This document shows positions 1-11,065 of a stretch of 64,000 nucleotides of DNA, piece after piece (position 1 is the stretch's first letter; the number at the start of each line of letters is the position of its first letter). The stretch spans positions 165,118,017 to 165,182,016 of the forward strand of contig NC_090726.1 in assembly GCF_036898095.1 (NCBI RefSeq). The letters are read 5' to 3'. The DNA comes from Palaemon carinicauda (taxonomy: Eukaryota > Arthropoda > Malacostraca > Decapoda > Palaemonidae). A program made the translations under genes and the position numbers. The notes under the pieces were generated by a model that did no database searches, was not told the DNA's origin, and saw only the letters and a list, made by a program, of their open reading frames with translations.

Positions 1-1
1 C

Positions 2-1726
2 CGAAGGATTTGGAGAAGATATCCCTGGCAATACAGAGTCAAGGGATACAGCAAAAGAAACTCTTTGGAGGTGGGGAAGAGAGTTCCAGAAGAACTCCCA
101 GGACCTTACCTACCTAATGAAGCTTTGAGGTGCCTTCTGTTCCTTAAGGACCAATCCAGTGCGGTTGTGCCCCAGGTACAGGTCAAGCCTCCCTTCATTG
201 AACTGGCAGTGGACGCAGACATTAATAAGGCACTGGAAGGCATGGACATCCACCAGGAATGGATGTCAGAAGTGTCTACTGACACCAAAAAGGACCTTCT
301 ACAAGAAGACCCTGCAGAAGATGTGGTTCAACCACATACAGAGGAAGATGGATCTGAGTCGAAGGTAACTGAGGACCCTCAGTTTTCCGTGACGGCATAT
401 CAACCTGTACCGTCAACCTCTTAAGCCCCAACTCCCCATCCAGATGTGCTGATTGGCAGGAGCGAAGCACTCCTAGAGTCCATTCAGTAGAAGATGGCAG
501 TGTTCCAGAAGGAACAGCAGGAGATTAAACAAGATCTCAAATAGACTAAGAAAGACGTAAGTGAAGGGCAACGCTTTGGCGCTTCCAGAGGCCTTGCTAA
601 GCCTCTTAGAGTTTATGACCTACCTCACTGCTCCAAAACCAACCCCTGGAGGTACACAGAGCACATGCCCATGATGAATAGGAAGCTCTATATATCAGAA
701 AATTTGGAGGTCATACCCCTTGAAGATCTCCAATTGTGGCCTAGATTTTCTGCATACCCAGATTGTTAAGTGAGACTGCGGGATGAACCAGCATCCCGTA
801 AGGAGACAGAACCGAAGGAAGTTATTGTATTTGAGCATGACAAGGCACAGGCTATCTTGTCCAAGACCCTAAAGGGAGACGGATATACCAACTTCAAAAT
901 CTCAGCATTAAGCAAGAGGCATTCCACCTTCATTGCTCCTTCTTCCGGACCTTTCCCCTTCTCGGTGAAAGCCCTTGACTGTATCATGAGAGCAGTAGAT
1001 GCGGGCAAACCGTGCCCAGTGCTAGAGGAATGTAAACCATCATCTCTAGCCATGCCTACCTCCGAGGAGAAGTAGAACGAAGTTCATCTAACCTTCTCCG
1101 TCTCTAAGCTGGATCCAAAGATAGCAGGTCAGCAGTTTGATGAGAACCTTCCAAAGCTGCCGGAGCATCTTTTAAAAAGAGAAAAGGAGACAAAACAGAG
1201 ACTAGCCGCTTCTTTATCTCTTCAGAACTGCATGGAAATGTGTGCAGACCTTACCAACGCACCAGACATGTACATGGTCTTAGCCAATTCTCACATGGGT
1301 ACCCTTGTGAAGGACTTGTATGCCTTCGTCAGGTCCAAGAGGGCCTCTAGACAGCATGTGTTTGCCGCAGCAACGGTCAAACTCAAACCAAGGATGCTGA
1401 TCACTTTATGTATCTGTGACAAGGATCTCTTCCCACAATATGTGGTTCAGGAGGTTATCGCCAAAGCTGCCACGGAGAATAGGAACCTTCTCCAAAAGTG
1501 GGGCATCTTTTCTAAGAGGAAATCATCCCCAGACGGTGGTCCCCAACCTAAGAACAGGAAGACAAAGAAATCACGTAGACCTGAACAACCTCCGACCGTG
1601 ACCATGGCCACAGTGCCTCAAATGGTAGCTCAGCCGCAAACCACCTTCCAGATGGTACCCCAACAGCTAGTAGCTCAATCGCCTGCATTTAACCCAGGCT
1701 TTGAGAGCCACACAACTACTTTTTAA
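2..1726 (+). pseudogene. Gag-like ORF1 of a DIRS-type retrotransposon, decayed, 5' end outside window
   Basis: One reading frame can be followed from base 2 to the stop at 1724-1726, broken by five in-frame stops: TAA 422-424, TAG 488-490, TAG 542-544, TAA 767-769 and TAG 1073-1075. The frame is already open at the window edge, so the true start is probably upstream. The encoded chain is rich in charged residues, with a Glu/Asp-rich stretch at about 270-400 and a Lys/Arg-rich stretch at about 1515-1600 (RKSS, KNRKTKKSRR) followed by a Gln/Pro/Val-rich tail. Just after the stop, 1740-1805 reads in another frame as an Arg/Gly-rich segment (RGGRGRG). No domain is recognised from sequence alone. 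The gag assignment is inferred from its place directly upstream of a DIRS-type RT, RNase H and tyrosine recombinase on the same strand. Five single-codon stops in an otherwise continuous frame indicate point-mutation decay, not a patchwork. Confidence 0.7.
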
Positions 1727-1790
1727 CCCCACAAACGTAGAAGCTTAAAAAGAGGTTCCTCAAGAAACCCCTCAAGGAGTAGAGGAGGAC

Positions 1791-2733
1791 GTGGTCGTGG
1801 AAATAAATCCTCAGGAACATCTCAGCAATGAAAGGCTCCAGGTAGGAGGGAGACTCTTCCACTTTAGGGATCATTGGACCTTCAATCCCTGGGCCCAGAG
1901 CCTAATCAAGAATGGATTCGGTTGGAAATGGAACAAAATTCCACCCCCTTTTCCTCAATTCTTCCAACACTCCACCCCCTTATTGGAATAATATACCTCA
2001 GAACTCATGAACAAAAAAGTAATAAGGAAAGCGAAGTCCATGAAATTCCAGGGAAGGCTGTTTTGTGTTCCCAAGAAGGACTTGGAAAAACTCAGAGTCA
2101 TTCTAGACTAGTCTCCACTCAACAAGTTCATCGAGAACAAGTTCCGGATGCTTACTTTACAACACATAAGGACCCTTTTACCGAAAGGGGCGTACAGTCT
2201 CAATAGACCTGACAGATGCTTACTGTCACCTACCAGCCAGCCGGCCCCTCTCCTCCTACCTAGGATTCATGTTACAGAAGACGAAGTATGTCTTCATAGC
2301 AATGCCCTTCGGGATAAACATAGCCCCAAGGATATTCACAAAACTTGCAGATACAATCATCCTACAACTACACTTAGAAGGAATTCAGGTAGTAGCATAT
2401 CTGGACGATTGGCTATTGTGGGCAGCAACCAAGACAGCTTGTCTACAAGCAGCCAGAAAGGTGATCCAGTTCCTGAAGCACCTAGGCTTCAAGATCAACC
2501 GCAAGAAGTCTCCCGTTTCTCCAGCTTAGAAGTTTCAATGGTTAGGAATCCGTCGAACTTACAGTCACACCGTCTCTCAATTCCACTGAAGAAGAGGAGA
2601 GAGATAGCGGGATCTGTCAAGAGGCTACTGAAACTGAAGAAGATTTCAAGACGCCAATAGGAAAGAGTACTGGGTTCTGTTCAGTTCGCAGCAGTGACAG
2701 ACCGAGTGCTAAAAGCACGGGTAAAGGGTGCGT
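1791..2733 (+). pseudogene. DIRS-type reverse transcriptase, frameshifted
   Basis: Conserved RT blocks appear in order. VGGRL..F..W and SLIKNGFGWKW lie at about 1836-1930, CVPKKDLEKLRVILD at about 2070-2108, FRMLTLQHIRTLLPKGA at about 2142-2193, DLTDAY (first catalytic Asp) at about 2206-2223, AMPFGINIAPRIFTKL at 2299-2346, and AYLDDWL at 2395-2415 with both Asp of YLDD (2398-2409) intact, then FQWLGI at about 2534. The GGRL/PFG/YLDDWL set is typical of DIRS and Ngaro RTs, distinct from LTR or LINE RTs. The reading changes frame near 2195 and again near 2590. In-frame stops occur at 1989-1991, within the LDLS-type block at about 2109, at 2527-2529 and at 2587-2589. The thumb-like KKRREIAGSVKRLL region continues at about 2587-2733. 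The element would copy its RNA into cDNA; this copy cannot. Confidence 0.88.
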
Positions 2734-3226
2734 AAGGAGTCTGGAGTAGATACGCATCAAACGATCGAAGAGATCAAAAAAGGTTGACACCAACCGGATT
2801 GCGCACGCTAATAAGGCCGTGGTCAACAGCCAAGTGCCTAACACGAACAATTCCCTTACAACCACCTCAACCATCAGTGGTAATACACACAGAAGCCTCC
2901 CTGGAAGGATAGGAGGCCATTCCCAACAAAGGAAATTGCTGGGGAATTGGTCGCACCAGTTCAAATCCTTTCACATCAACATTTTTGAGGCTATGGCAGT
3001 CTTCCAAACGTTGAAGAAACTATCCCCTCGCAGATCAGTCCACATCAGACTGGTCTTGGACAACGAGGTAATAGTAAGATGTCTAAACCAACAAGGCTCG
3101 AGATCACCTCACATCAATCTCGTGATGCTACCCATCTTCTGCCTGGCAAGGAAGAGAAGATGGTACTTATCAGCAGTTCACCTGCAAGGATTCCGCAATG
3201 TGACGGCGGATGCTCTATCCAGGTGA
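2734..3226 (+). pseudogene. DIRS-type RNase H domain, decayed
   Basis: This region follows the RT on the same strand. A degraded start reads HTEAS (canonical TDAS, first catalytic Asp replaced by Glu) at about 2885-2900 in the frame of 2811, with a TAG at 2910-2912. The frame changes near 2945 into a stretch containing SFHINIFEAMAVFQTLKKL (about 2968-3024, carrying the expected Glu), LVLDNEVIVRCLNQQGS (about 3052-3102, carrying the expected Asp) and the terminal VTADALSR (about 3200-3223). ADALSR is the standard end of the RNase H domain in DIRS and Gypsy polyproteins. A TGA at 3224-3226 follows directly. The domain would remove template RNA during cDNA synthesis. Confidence is high for identity; the copy is non-functional. 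Confidence 0.85.
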
Positions 3227-3700
3227 ATGTCGATAGAGACAAATTGGTCCCTAGACGCAGACTCATTATCCTTCATCTTTGAAAAAGTCCCAGAACCTCA
3301 GATCGACCTCTTCGCAACGAGCGACAACAAGAAACTACCACGATATGTAGCCCCTTACGAGGACCCTCAAGCAGAAGCGACAGATGCCATGTCTCTTGAT
3401 TGGAACAGATGGAATCAAATCTATCTGTTCCCACCATCCAATCTCCTGCTGAAGGTCCTCAACAAGCTAAGATCCTTCAGAGGAACAACAGCAGTAGTGG
3501 CCCCAAAATCGTCCGGAAGCAATTGGCTCCCTCTAGTTCTAGAATTGAAACTGAAGCTGTTTCCTCTACCGAACCTAGTATTATCCCAACTGGTTCAGAA
3601 GTCGATTGTCTACACTTCATCCTCGAAAACCAACAACCTACATATCATGATTTTCTCGCCCTAGCAGCCAAGAAAAGGTTTGGGATTTCAAAAGACAAGA
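3227..3700 (+). pseudogene. Linker domain between RNase H and recombinase of the DIRS element
   Basis: In the same frame as the RNase H, after a stop at 3224, the translation shows WSLDADSLSFIFEKVPEPQ, then IDLFATSDNKKLPRYVAPYEDPQA and DAMSLDWNRWNQIYLFPPS (about 3244-3440). The DLFA..N.KLP.Y..P..DP.A..DA...DW....Y.FPP pattern regularly follows RNase H in DIRS-type polyproteins (recalled family knowledge). It is sometimes compared with a Dam-like methyltransferase segment in other DIRS clades, but I see no methyltransferase motif here. From about 3600 the sense reading moves by one frame (FLALAAKKRFGISKDKIDFIEVY, about 3651-3720). The exact role of the linker is not known to me. Confidence 0.75.
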
Positions 3701-4622
3701 TCGACTTTATAGAAGTATATAAGTCAAGTTCAACTAGGAGACAATTTGAATCGTCTTAGAAGAAGTGGGTTTCCTTCGAGAAAGCCAGGAAACTGACAGA
3801 AATATCAATAGATTTTTGTCTCTCCTTCCTCATCCACCTACTCAAACAAGGCCTGGCTTCCACCACACTACTGCATGTAAGTCGGGTTTGACTAGACCTC
3901 TTCTTTATGCCTTTCAGGTGGACCTTTCAGGTGATATCTTCAATTGGATACCGAAAGCATGCACTAGACTCAAACCAGCTACCCCTCCAAAACACATATC
4001 GAGGTCATTGGACAAAGTCTTGCACTACGTTTCGAATGTGAACAATGAGGATTGCACCATAAAGGATCTAACACAGAAAGTGATATTTCTTTTTGCTATA
4101 GCCTCAAGGGCTAGAGTTAGTGAAATAGTGGCCTTCTCCATGAATTAGGACCATATATAGTTCACCAAAGCGAGAAAACTGTACCTGTTCCCTGATCCTA
4201 CCTTTCTTGCCAAAAACGAGCTGCCCACCAAAAGGTGGTGTCCATGGAGAATCTGCCCTCTGAAGGAATATGTCTCTCTATGTCCAGTAGAGTGTCTTAA
4301 GGTCTATCTTCGAAGAACTTCAGACTTCAAGGAGGGACAGCTCTTCCGAGACAAAACCTCAGGATCAAACTTATCCCTAAAACAAGTGAGGGCGAAACTC
4401 ACCTACTTTATTCGCAGAGCGGATGACAGTACACCAGCAGGTCACGATCCAAGAAAAATTGCTTCTTCGTTGAACTTCTATCAACATATGGACTTTGATA
4501 GGCTCCGCTCATATAAAGGGTGAATATCCTCCAGAGTCTTCTATAAACATTATGCGAAGCAAGTGCACGAGATAAAACACTTGCTGGTGGCGGCAGGTAG
4601 TGTCATAAAACCTGCTATCTAG
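3701..4622 (+). pseudogene. Tyrosine recombinase (integrase) of the DIRS element, decayed
   Basis: DIRS elements integrate with a tyrosine recombinase in place of a DDE integrase. The N-terminal SAM-like part is read in the frame of 3400 up to about 3890 (SIDFCLSFLIHLLKQGLAST), with a TAG at 3757-3759, and the catalytic part in the frame of 3765. Visible catalytic signatures are the box I Arg in SRARVSEIVAF (Arg codon 4113-4115), the H-x-x-R pair in GHDPRK (His 4443-4445, Arg 4452-4454) and the nucleophile-like Tyr in FYKHY (4551-4553). In-frame stops are TAG 4146-4148, TAG 4158-4160 and TGA 4521-4523. The last falls where relatives carry Trp, so a TGG to TGA change is the simplest reading. 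The frame ends at TAG 4620-4622. All catalytic residues except the interrupting stops are still readable. Confidence 0.87.
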
Positions 4623-4904
4623 TGCTGTGATGAACAGTGGACTGTTCTGGGACTCAACAGTGTATCGGGTGAATTGGTGTTAGCACCCTCGAGTGTATTA
4701 CCTTCTAGTAAAAATCACTATGGTTATTTATGGACTGTTCTATAAAGGTGCTGAATCTAACCAATAACACCAGTGCCGTGTGAACATTTGTACACAGTGT
4801 TGAAGCATATCCAACATGTAAGTGAAACTAAACAAATTAACTTCACATTATTAAGTGGCATTTTAACAAATGAATTAATATATCTATATTCTTCCTTAGA
4901 GGTT

Positions 4905-4907
<3 letters not shown>
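4623..4907. other. 3' non-coding tail of the DIRS element with short inverted repeats
   Basis: No coding potential is seen. The segment contains GAACAGT-GG-ACTGTTC at 4632-4647, a perfect 7-bp-arm inverted repeat. The right half (TGGACTGTTCT, 4638-4648) recurs as a direct repeat at 4731-4741. TGGTGTTA (4675-4682) is matched by TAACACCA (4765-4772). DIRS elements end in inverted terminal repeats and internal complementary regions, so these short symmetries could be remnants of the terminus, but the 5' end of the element lies outside the window and cannot be compared. Confidence 0.4.

Positions 4908-5338
<431 letters not shown>

Positions 5339-5425
<87 letters not shown>
5339..5425. repeat. (AG)n microsatellite, about 43 units
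   Basis: Uninterrupted AG dinucleotides follow the (TA)n tract through a short TACAG junction and end in GATAGATAGATA. This is a polypurine tract on the plus strand, so it could form unusual DNA structures, but no function is evident. Confidence 0.97.
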
Positions 5426-6172
<747 letters not shown>

Positions 6173-6199
6173 CAATATTGAAATAAGAAAATTTTTTAG

Positions 6200-6730
6200 A
6201 AATTTCGTAATAATGATTATCATAATAATGAAAAGAGGCGGAACAAGCAGAAGAAAAGGTAGTAGAAGGAAAATTAATTATAATTAAAACTATAACCATG
6301 ATAATTATAACAACAATCATAATGGCAAAAAAAAGAATATATTATATGATAATGATTATAAAAATAAGAAGAGGCAGAAGAAGAAGGAGAATAAGAAACA
6401 GAAGGTAAAAGAATTATTAATAGAACGATAACATCCATGAAAATTATAACAGTAATGAGAATGCAAAAGAACTCTTCAAAAAATAATTATCATAAAAATG
6501 AGAAGCTGAAGAATAATGAGAAAAAGAATCAAAAGAAAAAAAAGAATTATAATTAAAGCGATAACAAATATGGTTATTCTAACAGTAACGATAATGAGAA
6601 AATCTTTAAAATGATAATGATCATAATAATAAGAAGAGGCAAAAAAAGAAGAAGAAAAAGAAAATGGAAATAAGAATTATAATTAAATAGATAAAATTCA
6701 TAAACAATGTATTAGTGATGATAATAAAGC
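6200..6730. repeat. Degenerate tandem repeat, about four copies of a 130-140-bp unit
   Basis: A purine-rich pattern recurs four times. Each copy has a TAATGATTATCATAATAAT-like block, then an AAGAGGC(A/G)GAAGAAG-like block, then AATTATAATTAAA and a GATAACA-like block. Copies begin near 6211, 6350, 6484 and 6614, giving spacings of about 139, 134 and 130 bases. Divergence between copies is substantial. There is no open frame, and the whole segment reads as short A/G-rich words. It directly abuts the (TA)n tract at 6070-6169. Confidence 0.6.
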
Positions 6731-7027
6731 TAAATCTAAATGATAATGGATATAAATTAACTTATATCTTACTTATACCTCGACGTATAATTACAACAAA
6801 AATATATATATTCACCAAGATGCACATTGAATAAAACTTTAATTTATCCTAGTTTCTATAGCCTTTTAAGTATGGTATATTGAAAAAACTCTTCCTTTCA
6901 TAGCAAGTTATTGTATTTGATTAAACATCACCGTTCATTACATTGTTAAATGAGACGAGTGGATTGCAATTACACTTTGAGTTTTTATTCTTTATGATAT
7001 TGGGTCAGTAAATATATAATAAGATAT

Positions 7028-7029
<2 letters not shown>
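6731..7029. other. AT-rich spacer, nothing recognised
   Basis: About 300 bases with no open frame longer than a few dozen codons and no recognisable repeat family. Confidence 0.5.

Positions 7030-7098
<69 letters not shown>
7030..7098. repeat. (TA)n microsatellite flanking the Gypsy element
   Basis: About 34 uninterrupted TA units immediately 5' of the LTR-like segment. This may be the insertion target or later expansion at the element edge. Confidence 0.96.
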
Positions 7099-7103
<5 letters not shown>

Positions 7104-7372
7104 ATTTCATGTATATATGTACGTGTTTTATATCAAGGTAAATGAACTCAATATTCATGAGTATTCCAGAAAAACTTATGTGTCAGCATGTTTTGCAATG
7201 GCTGCATTTTGATAACGAATGTAGTAATTAGTTGTCGGTGAGCACTCGAGTTGACAAGAAGGCCCTCACATGAGAGGGCAGTTGTGTATAGTGTACTTAC
7301 GAACGAGCCTTTTGTAATAAATGAAGAAAACTCATATGCTGACGTCTCATTATCCGCCTGCACGGGTCATAT
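7099..7372 (+). mobile_element. Putative 5' LTR or LTR remnant of the Ty3/Gypsy element
   Basis: This non-coding segment lies between the (TA)n tract and a tRNA-Leu-type primer site. It holds AATAAA at 7316-7321, about 50 bases before the primer site, as expected for a poly(A) signal near the R/U5 border. A perfect short hairpin GCCCTC-ACATGA-GAGGGC lies at about 7262-7279. The exact LTR start cannot be fixed, because I could not find a matching 3' LTR by eye and TG/CA ends are too common here. The LTR call therefore rests on position, the poly(A) signal and the adjacent primer site. Confidence 0.45.
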
Positions 7373-7382
7373 TGGTGTCAGG
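7373..7382 (+). promoter_or_regulatory. Putative primer binding site, tRNA-Leu type
   Basis: TGGTGTCAG (7373-7381) is complementary to the CTGACACCA 3' end typical of animal tRNA-Leu. It lies just upstream of gag, where LTR elements prime minus-strand synthesis. The match is only nine bases before it breaks down, so this is plausible, not proven. Confidence 0.5.
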
Positions 7383-7449
7383 TGTAAAAAATATGTCTGT
7401 TTGTGTATGCTGTGAGTGAAGTTGTTTCTTGAGCAGTTGAGATAAAAGT

Positions 7450-8635
7450 TCAAGATACCGAGATACACAAGGACTAACATAGCAGACACTGCTGCTCCAG
7501 AAGATGAGAATGAAGGAGCTGTGGGATATAGCATTACCAATGAAGAATATACCCAGGAAATTGGAAAGCTAGAATTGGAAAATAAGTTAGATAATTTACA
7601 AGAGTTAATAAACAGACTGTTGATGGAACAAGAACAGGAGCGGTGTGCAAGCACAGCATATCCGAAGTTCAAAATGAAGTTCAAACGCACACAAGTAAAA
7701 GTACAAATGCACAGCTGAGTGAAGATACGTAAATTGTAGTTCGAAAGTTGCCAGAACTCCAGGCAAGTGTTAGGCATTTCGATGATCAACGACATAGAGA
7801 AGGGTTTCAATCAATTGAAGTGTTTTTGAGAGACTTTGAAGTAACCAAATATGGGTAGTCGGAAAGAGAAAAAGCCATTCAAATAATTAGATTGCTGAAA
7901 GATTCTCCGTCAATGGAAGTAATGTGTTGGCCACAAGAAAGTTTAGGAAGTTATACTGAAATAAAACGACGTTTAATTGAGAAGTATGCCTTGCCTGATG
8001 TGAGAAAGGGAGACCTAAAAGAAAATTACAACCCCAAAATGCGGAAAGGTGGATACGTTCTTAGTTTTGAAACTCGCATTTTTTGGGATTGCGATTCGCT
8101 TGCTACCCAGAGTGCCAATCTCCCAGAAGGTAATAAAGAGGCAATTGCCCATAAATAAATTCACAGAATAGTAAACCCGTATTCATGTGGTTATTTGTTT
8201 GATGACAATCGCTCATTAGCAGATGTAGTGAGGGCGATAAAAAACCTTTTAGACAGTTTGCCCGAAGAAAAAAGGACTGGGAATAACGGGGCCGATTCCG
8301 AGAAGTTGGCAGCCATGAGAGGAAGTCGACCCCCGAAGAGTGGTTAGGGGGAATGCAATCAGCAGATTAGCAGTCTTCAGATGTTGGCACTGGGGGAGAG
8401 GGGCACCAACGAGTGGAGCGCCCCACCCAAGGAACCTCACGCTGTTACACTTGTCAGGCCTACGGTCATTTATCTCGAGAGTGCCCAGCAAAAAACGCCC
8501 AGGGCGGGCGGGCTGGGGCGCACGCACATCTCCACCCGCCCAACGTCCGAGGAAAAGGGACCAGAGGAAGGGGGAGGTGAGGGAGTTCGATGCCCTCCCA
8601 CATGACATCGCAAGCAGTAGCTGAGGAAGCATTGA
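7450..8635 (+). pseudogene. Gag of a Ty3/Gypsy element, with CCHC zinc knuckle, frameshifted
   Basis: The N-terminal part (about 7482-7718) is read in one frame and contains a Glu/Leu-rich, coiled-coil-like stretch, EIGKLELENKLDNLQELIN. The capsid-like core is read in another frame from about 7731 to a stop at 8156-8158 (FRDFEVTKYG-type start, SLGSYTEIKRRLIEKYALP), with a TAG at 7856-7858. A nucleocapsid zinc knuckle in a third frame reads CYTCQAYGHLSREC (8443-8484), an exact C-x2-C-x4-H-x4-C spacing, followed by a Gly/Arg-rich tail. Gag would package the element RNA; the knuckle binds nucleic acid. At least two frameshifts and several stops make this copy inactive. The 8340-8600 stretch is clearly more G/C-rich than its surroundings. 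Confidence 0.78.
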
Positions 8636-9292
8636 CGACAGACATGACAGAGCAGGCACTGGAACCTCCATCGGTACCCTCGACCTCACCCCGGCAGCAC
8701 TAGGGAGAGGATCAGGGGGAAGCGTCATGGCAGCTGAGGTCATCGGCCCGTGTCCCATATCTCGTAATGGCCGGCTAGGAATGTTAGCAGTTAGGATCGA
8801 CTTGCAAGATAAATCCATCCGAGCGCTGATTGATACGAGAGCTAGTTTTTCAATGATTAAAAAAAAAAATTCTCCTCAAATCCACTACAGCCAGCGGCAT
8901 CTATTGTTTTTGACACACCAGGAGGAAATAAACTACATATAAAACATACAATCGTCCAGTTTAAGGTGGGGTCTGTGATGTTCACACATGATTTTTTTGT
9001 CCTGCTCACCTTAGGAATTCTAGGAATCGAGGCTATCCTAGGCATAGACTTTATATCTAATAATCAAATTTGCATTTTTGGGGGAAAAGATTCAATTACA
9101 GTAAAAGCAGGAGGGTACATTTTGCCGATGGAAAGTCATGAGACAGTAAGTGAGTGTGTTAGCTCGGAGAGATATTTAAGTAGGGTAACAGCTGTACCTG
9201 AGAGAGGAGAAGTGTTGTCCCCCCAGACCCTTACGGGCATATCTGTGACCCCATGTCGCCCTCTTGCGGAAGGAACCAAAGGTAGTTGTTAA
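8636..9292 (+). pseudogene. Retropepsin-type aspartic protease of the Gypsy element, active site altered
   Basis: Around 8727-8858 the translation gives ISRNGRLGMLAVRIDLQDK then ALIDTRASFSMI. This is the retropepsin active-site block with DTR (8832-8840) in place of DTG, a loss-of-function change. Directly after it an A11 homopolymer (8859-8869) coincides with a frame change. The downstream half of the protease, in the frame of 8966, ends in EAILGIDFIS (about 9031-9060), the expected ILGxDF block near the retropepsin C-terminus. The reading then runs to TAA 9290-9292. The enzyme would cut the Gag-Pol polyprotein. The A11 run suggests a slippage indel, though sequencing error in the homopolymer is possible. 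Confidence 0.8.
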
Positions 9293-10440
9293 ACTCCATG
9301 ACATTTGGGCCCATATGATATTAGAGGGCTTGACAGAAATCAAAGAGAACAGAGCTGTTATAACGATAGTTAATTTTTCAAATAGAAGAGTTGTTTTAAG
9401 AAGTGATTCTGTGTGTGAGTTAGAGTTATGTGAAATTGCTTATAATGGGATGTTGGGAGCCATAACTCCAGCCCGCACAGACGAACGCAGTAAGAATTAT
9501 GGCCCTCAGAATATCAACCTGTAGTTAGTGACCATTGTCAATAATTATTCCGATGTAACTGCAATTGGAGATGAGCCACCCGGGAGGATTGATCGATTTC
9601 CCTTTAGCATTGAAACTGGGTAGGCGGAGCCGATCAGGTCAAGGCCTTATAATGTACCAATTCATTTCCAGGGAGAGATAAAAACGGAAATTAATAAATT
9701 AAGGGAACAAGGGATAATCAAGGAGAGTGAATCCCCCTGGGCTTCTCCAATTTTAGCTGTTAGGAAAAAGGATGGCTCGGTAAGATTGTGTTGATTATAG
9801 GAAATTGAATGCAGTCCCTAAGGATAATGCATTCCTATTGCCCTCAATCGAAGAATTACTTGTGAAAGTATGGGATAATAAATATTTTAGTACTATTGAT
9901 TTAAAATCTGGATAGTGTTAAATACCCATTCAGGAAGACAGTAAATGTAAAACGGCATTATAGCTAACGATCAATTATTTCAGTTTAATTTTCTTCCTTT
10001 CGGTGTTAAAAATGCTCCAAGTCATTTTTCTAGAGTAATGATGGCGGTTTTGTCGCCCTTAATTGGCCATAATGTTCTTGTTTATTTAGATTATATCATA
10101 ATTACAGGGAAAATGACCGAAGAACATAAAAATTATATTCGTAAAGTTTTAGAGGCATTGCTACGTAATGGTATGAAAATAAATCTATCAAAGTGCAAGT
10201 TTTTCTGTAAACACATCTAATATTTAGGTAACATATTAACCCCAGAAGGTATCCAACTTTTCCCCAGTAAAGTAGCGGCTATTACAGATTTTCACAAGCC
10301 AAATAACTCTAAGGAAGTAGGTGGGTTTCCTGGGCTCACAGGGTATTACCGTAAATTCATAAGAGGTTTTGGAGAGATAGCGAGACCCTTAGATGCTTTA
10401 AAGAAACAAAAAGTAATAAACTGGTGAGAGGAAGAAGAAA
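9264..10440 (+). pseudogene. Ty3/Gypsy reverse transcriptase, catalytic motif altered
   Basis: The spacer between protease and RT (9264-9524) flows, after a TAG at 9522-9524, into RT. The visible blocks are PIRSRPYNVP, EINKLREQGIIKESESPWASPILAVRKKDGSVR (about 9670-9787), then after a one-base slip near 9790 VDYRKLNAVPKDNAF and FSTIDLKSG (about 9790-9912), FLPFGVKNAPSHFSRVM (about 9990-10040), LVYLDYIII (10077-10103) and the GYYRKFIRGF block (about 10340). The catalytic YLDD box reads YLDY (10083-10094), so the second Asp is Tyr and the enzyme would be inactive. Stops include TAG 9603-ish, TGA 9792-9794, TAG 9913-9915, TAA 9919-9921, TAA 10218-10220 and TGA 10425-10427. The last sits where relatives carry Trp. 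The motif set is Ty3/Gypsy. Confidence 0.88.
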
Positions 10441-10890
10441 GGTCTTTTAACCATTTGAAAGCTGCCTTAACTAGCAATGAATTACTTACATATCATAGAT
10501 TTGATCACCCGTTTTTAGTGACAACAGATGCGAGTAGCGTAACTATTGGTGGCGAAGTTTCTCAACGAGATGATAAAGGCAGAGAGAGACCCATTTGTTT
10601 TGCTTCCTGGGCAGTAAAAGGGGCAGAAAAGAATTATAGTACATTCGATCGAGAGGCTTTGGCTATTCTTGGGGCTCTAGAGAGGCATCGGTTCTTTTTA
10701 TTAGGTCAGTCGATTGAGTTGCAAAGTGACCATCGTCCCTTACGTGATTTGTATTATATAAACGATTTGACCTCTCGTCAAGCGAGATGGATTGAGAGAT
10801 TTCTTAGAGATTGATATAACCTGTTTTCACCACATAGAAGGTAAAGTTAACATGGTAGCTGATGCTCTCTCTAGAGGTGCAGTAATAGGA
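10441..10890 (+). pseudogene. Ty3/Gypsy RNase H domain
   Basis: The domain is open from about 10455 to TGA 10812-10814, with HPFLVTTDASSVTIGGEVSQ (first catalytic Asp in TDAS), PICFASWAVKGAEKNYSTFDREALAI (catalytic Glu) and FFLLGQSIELQSDHRPL (catalytic Asp in SDH). After a one-base frame change near 10800 it closes with ITCFHHIEGKVNMVADALSR (about 10816-10877), the canonical Gypsy RNase H end. All acidic catalytic residues are visible, so apart from the frame change this is the best preserved domain of the element. Confidence 0.88.
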
Positions 10891-11013
10891 GTACCACTAG
10901 GGCACAAAAGAGGAACGAAGAACGAAGAACGTAACCAAAATAGTGAACACCCCCATCATAATAGAGAAAAGAGAGAACGGGACGAGAGTTCTCGTGATGC
11001 ATATGCAGTAGAC

Positions 11014-11065
<52 letters not shown>

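Noticed and set aside
106..1053. Minus-strand open frames opposite the gag-like region (106-288, 276-470, 766-1053)
   Set aside because: They are shadows of the plus-strand gag frame, with no family signal of their own.
8249..8818. 189-codon minus-strand open frame opposite the Gypsy zinc knuckle and protease
   Set aside because: The plus strand carries the CCHC knuckle and DT-type protease motif. The minus frame is Pro/Leu-rich with no domain and is best explained by local GC-rich composition.
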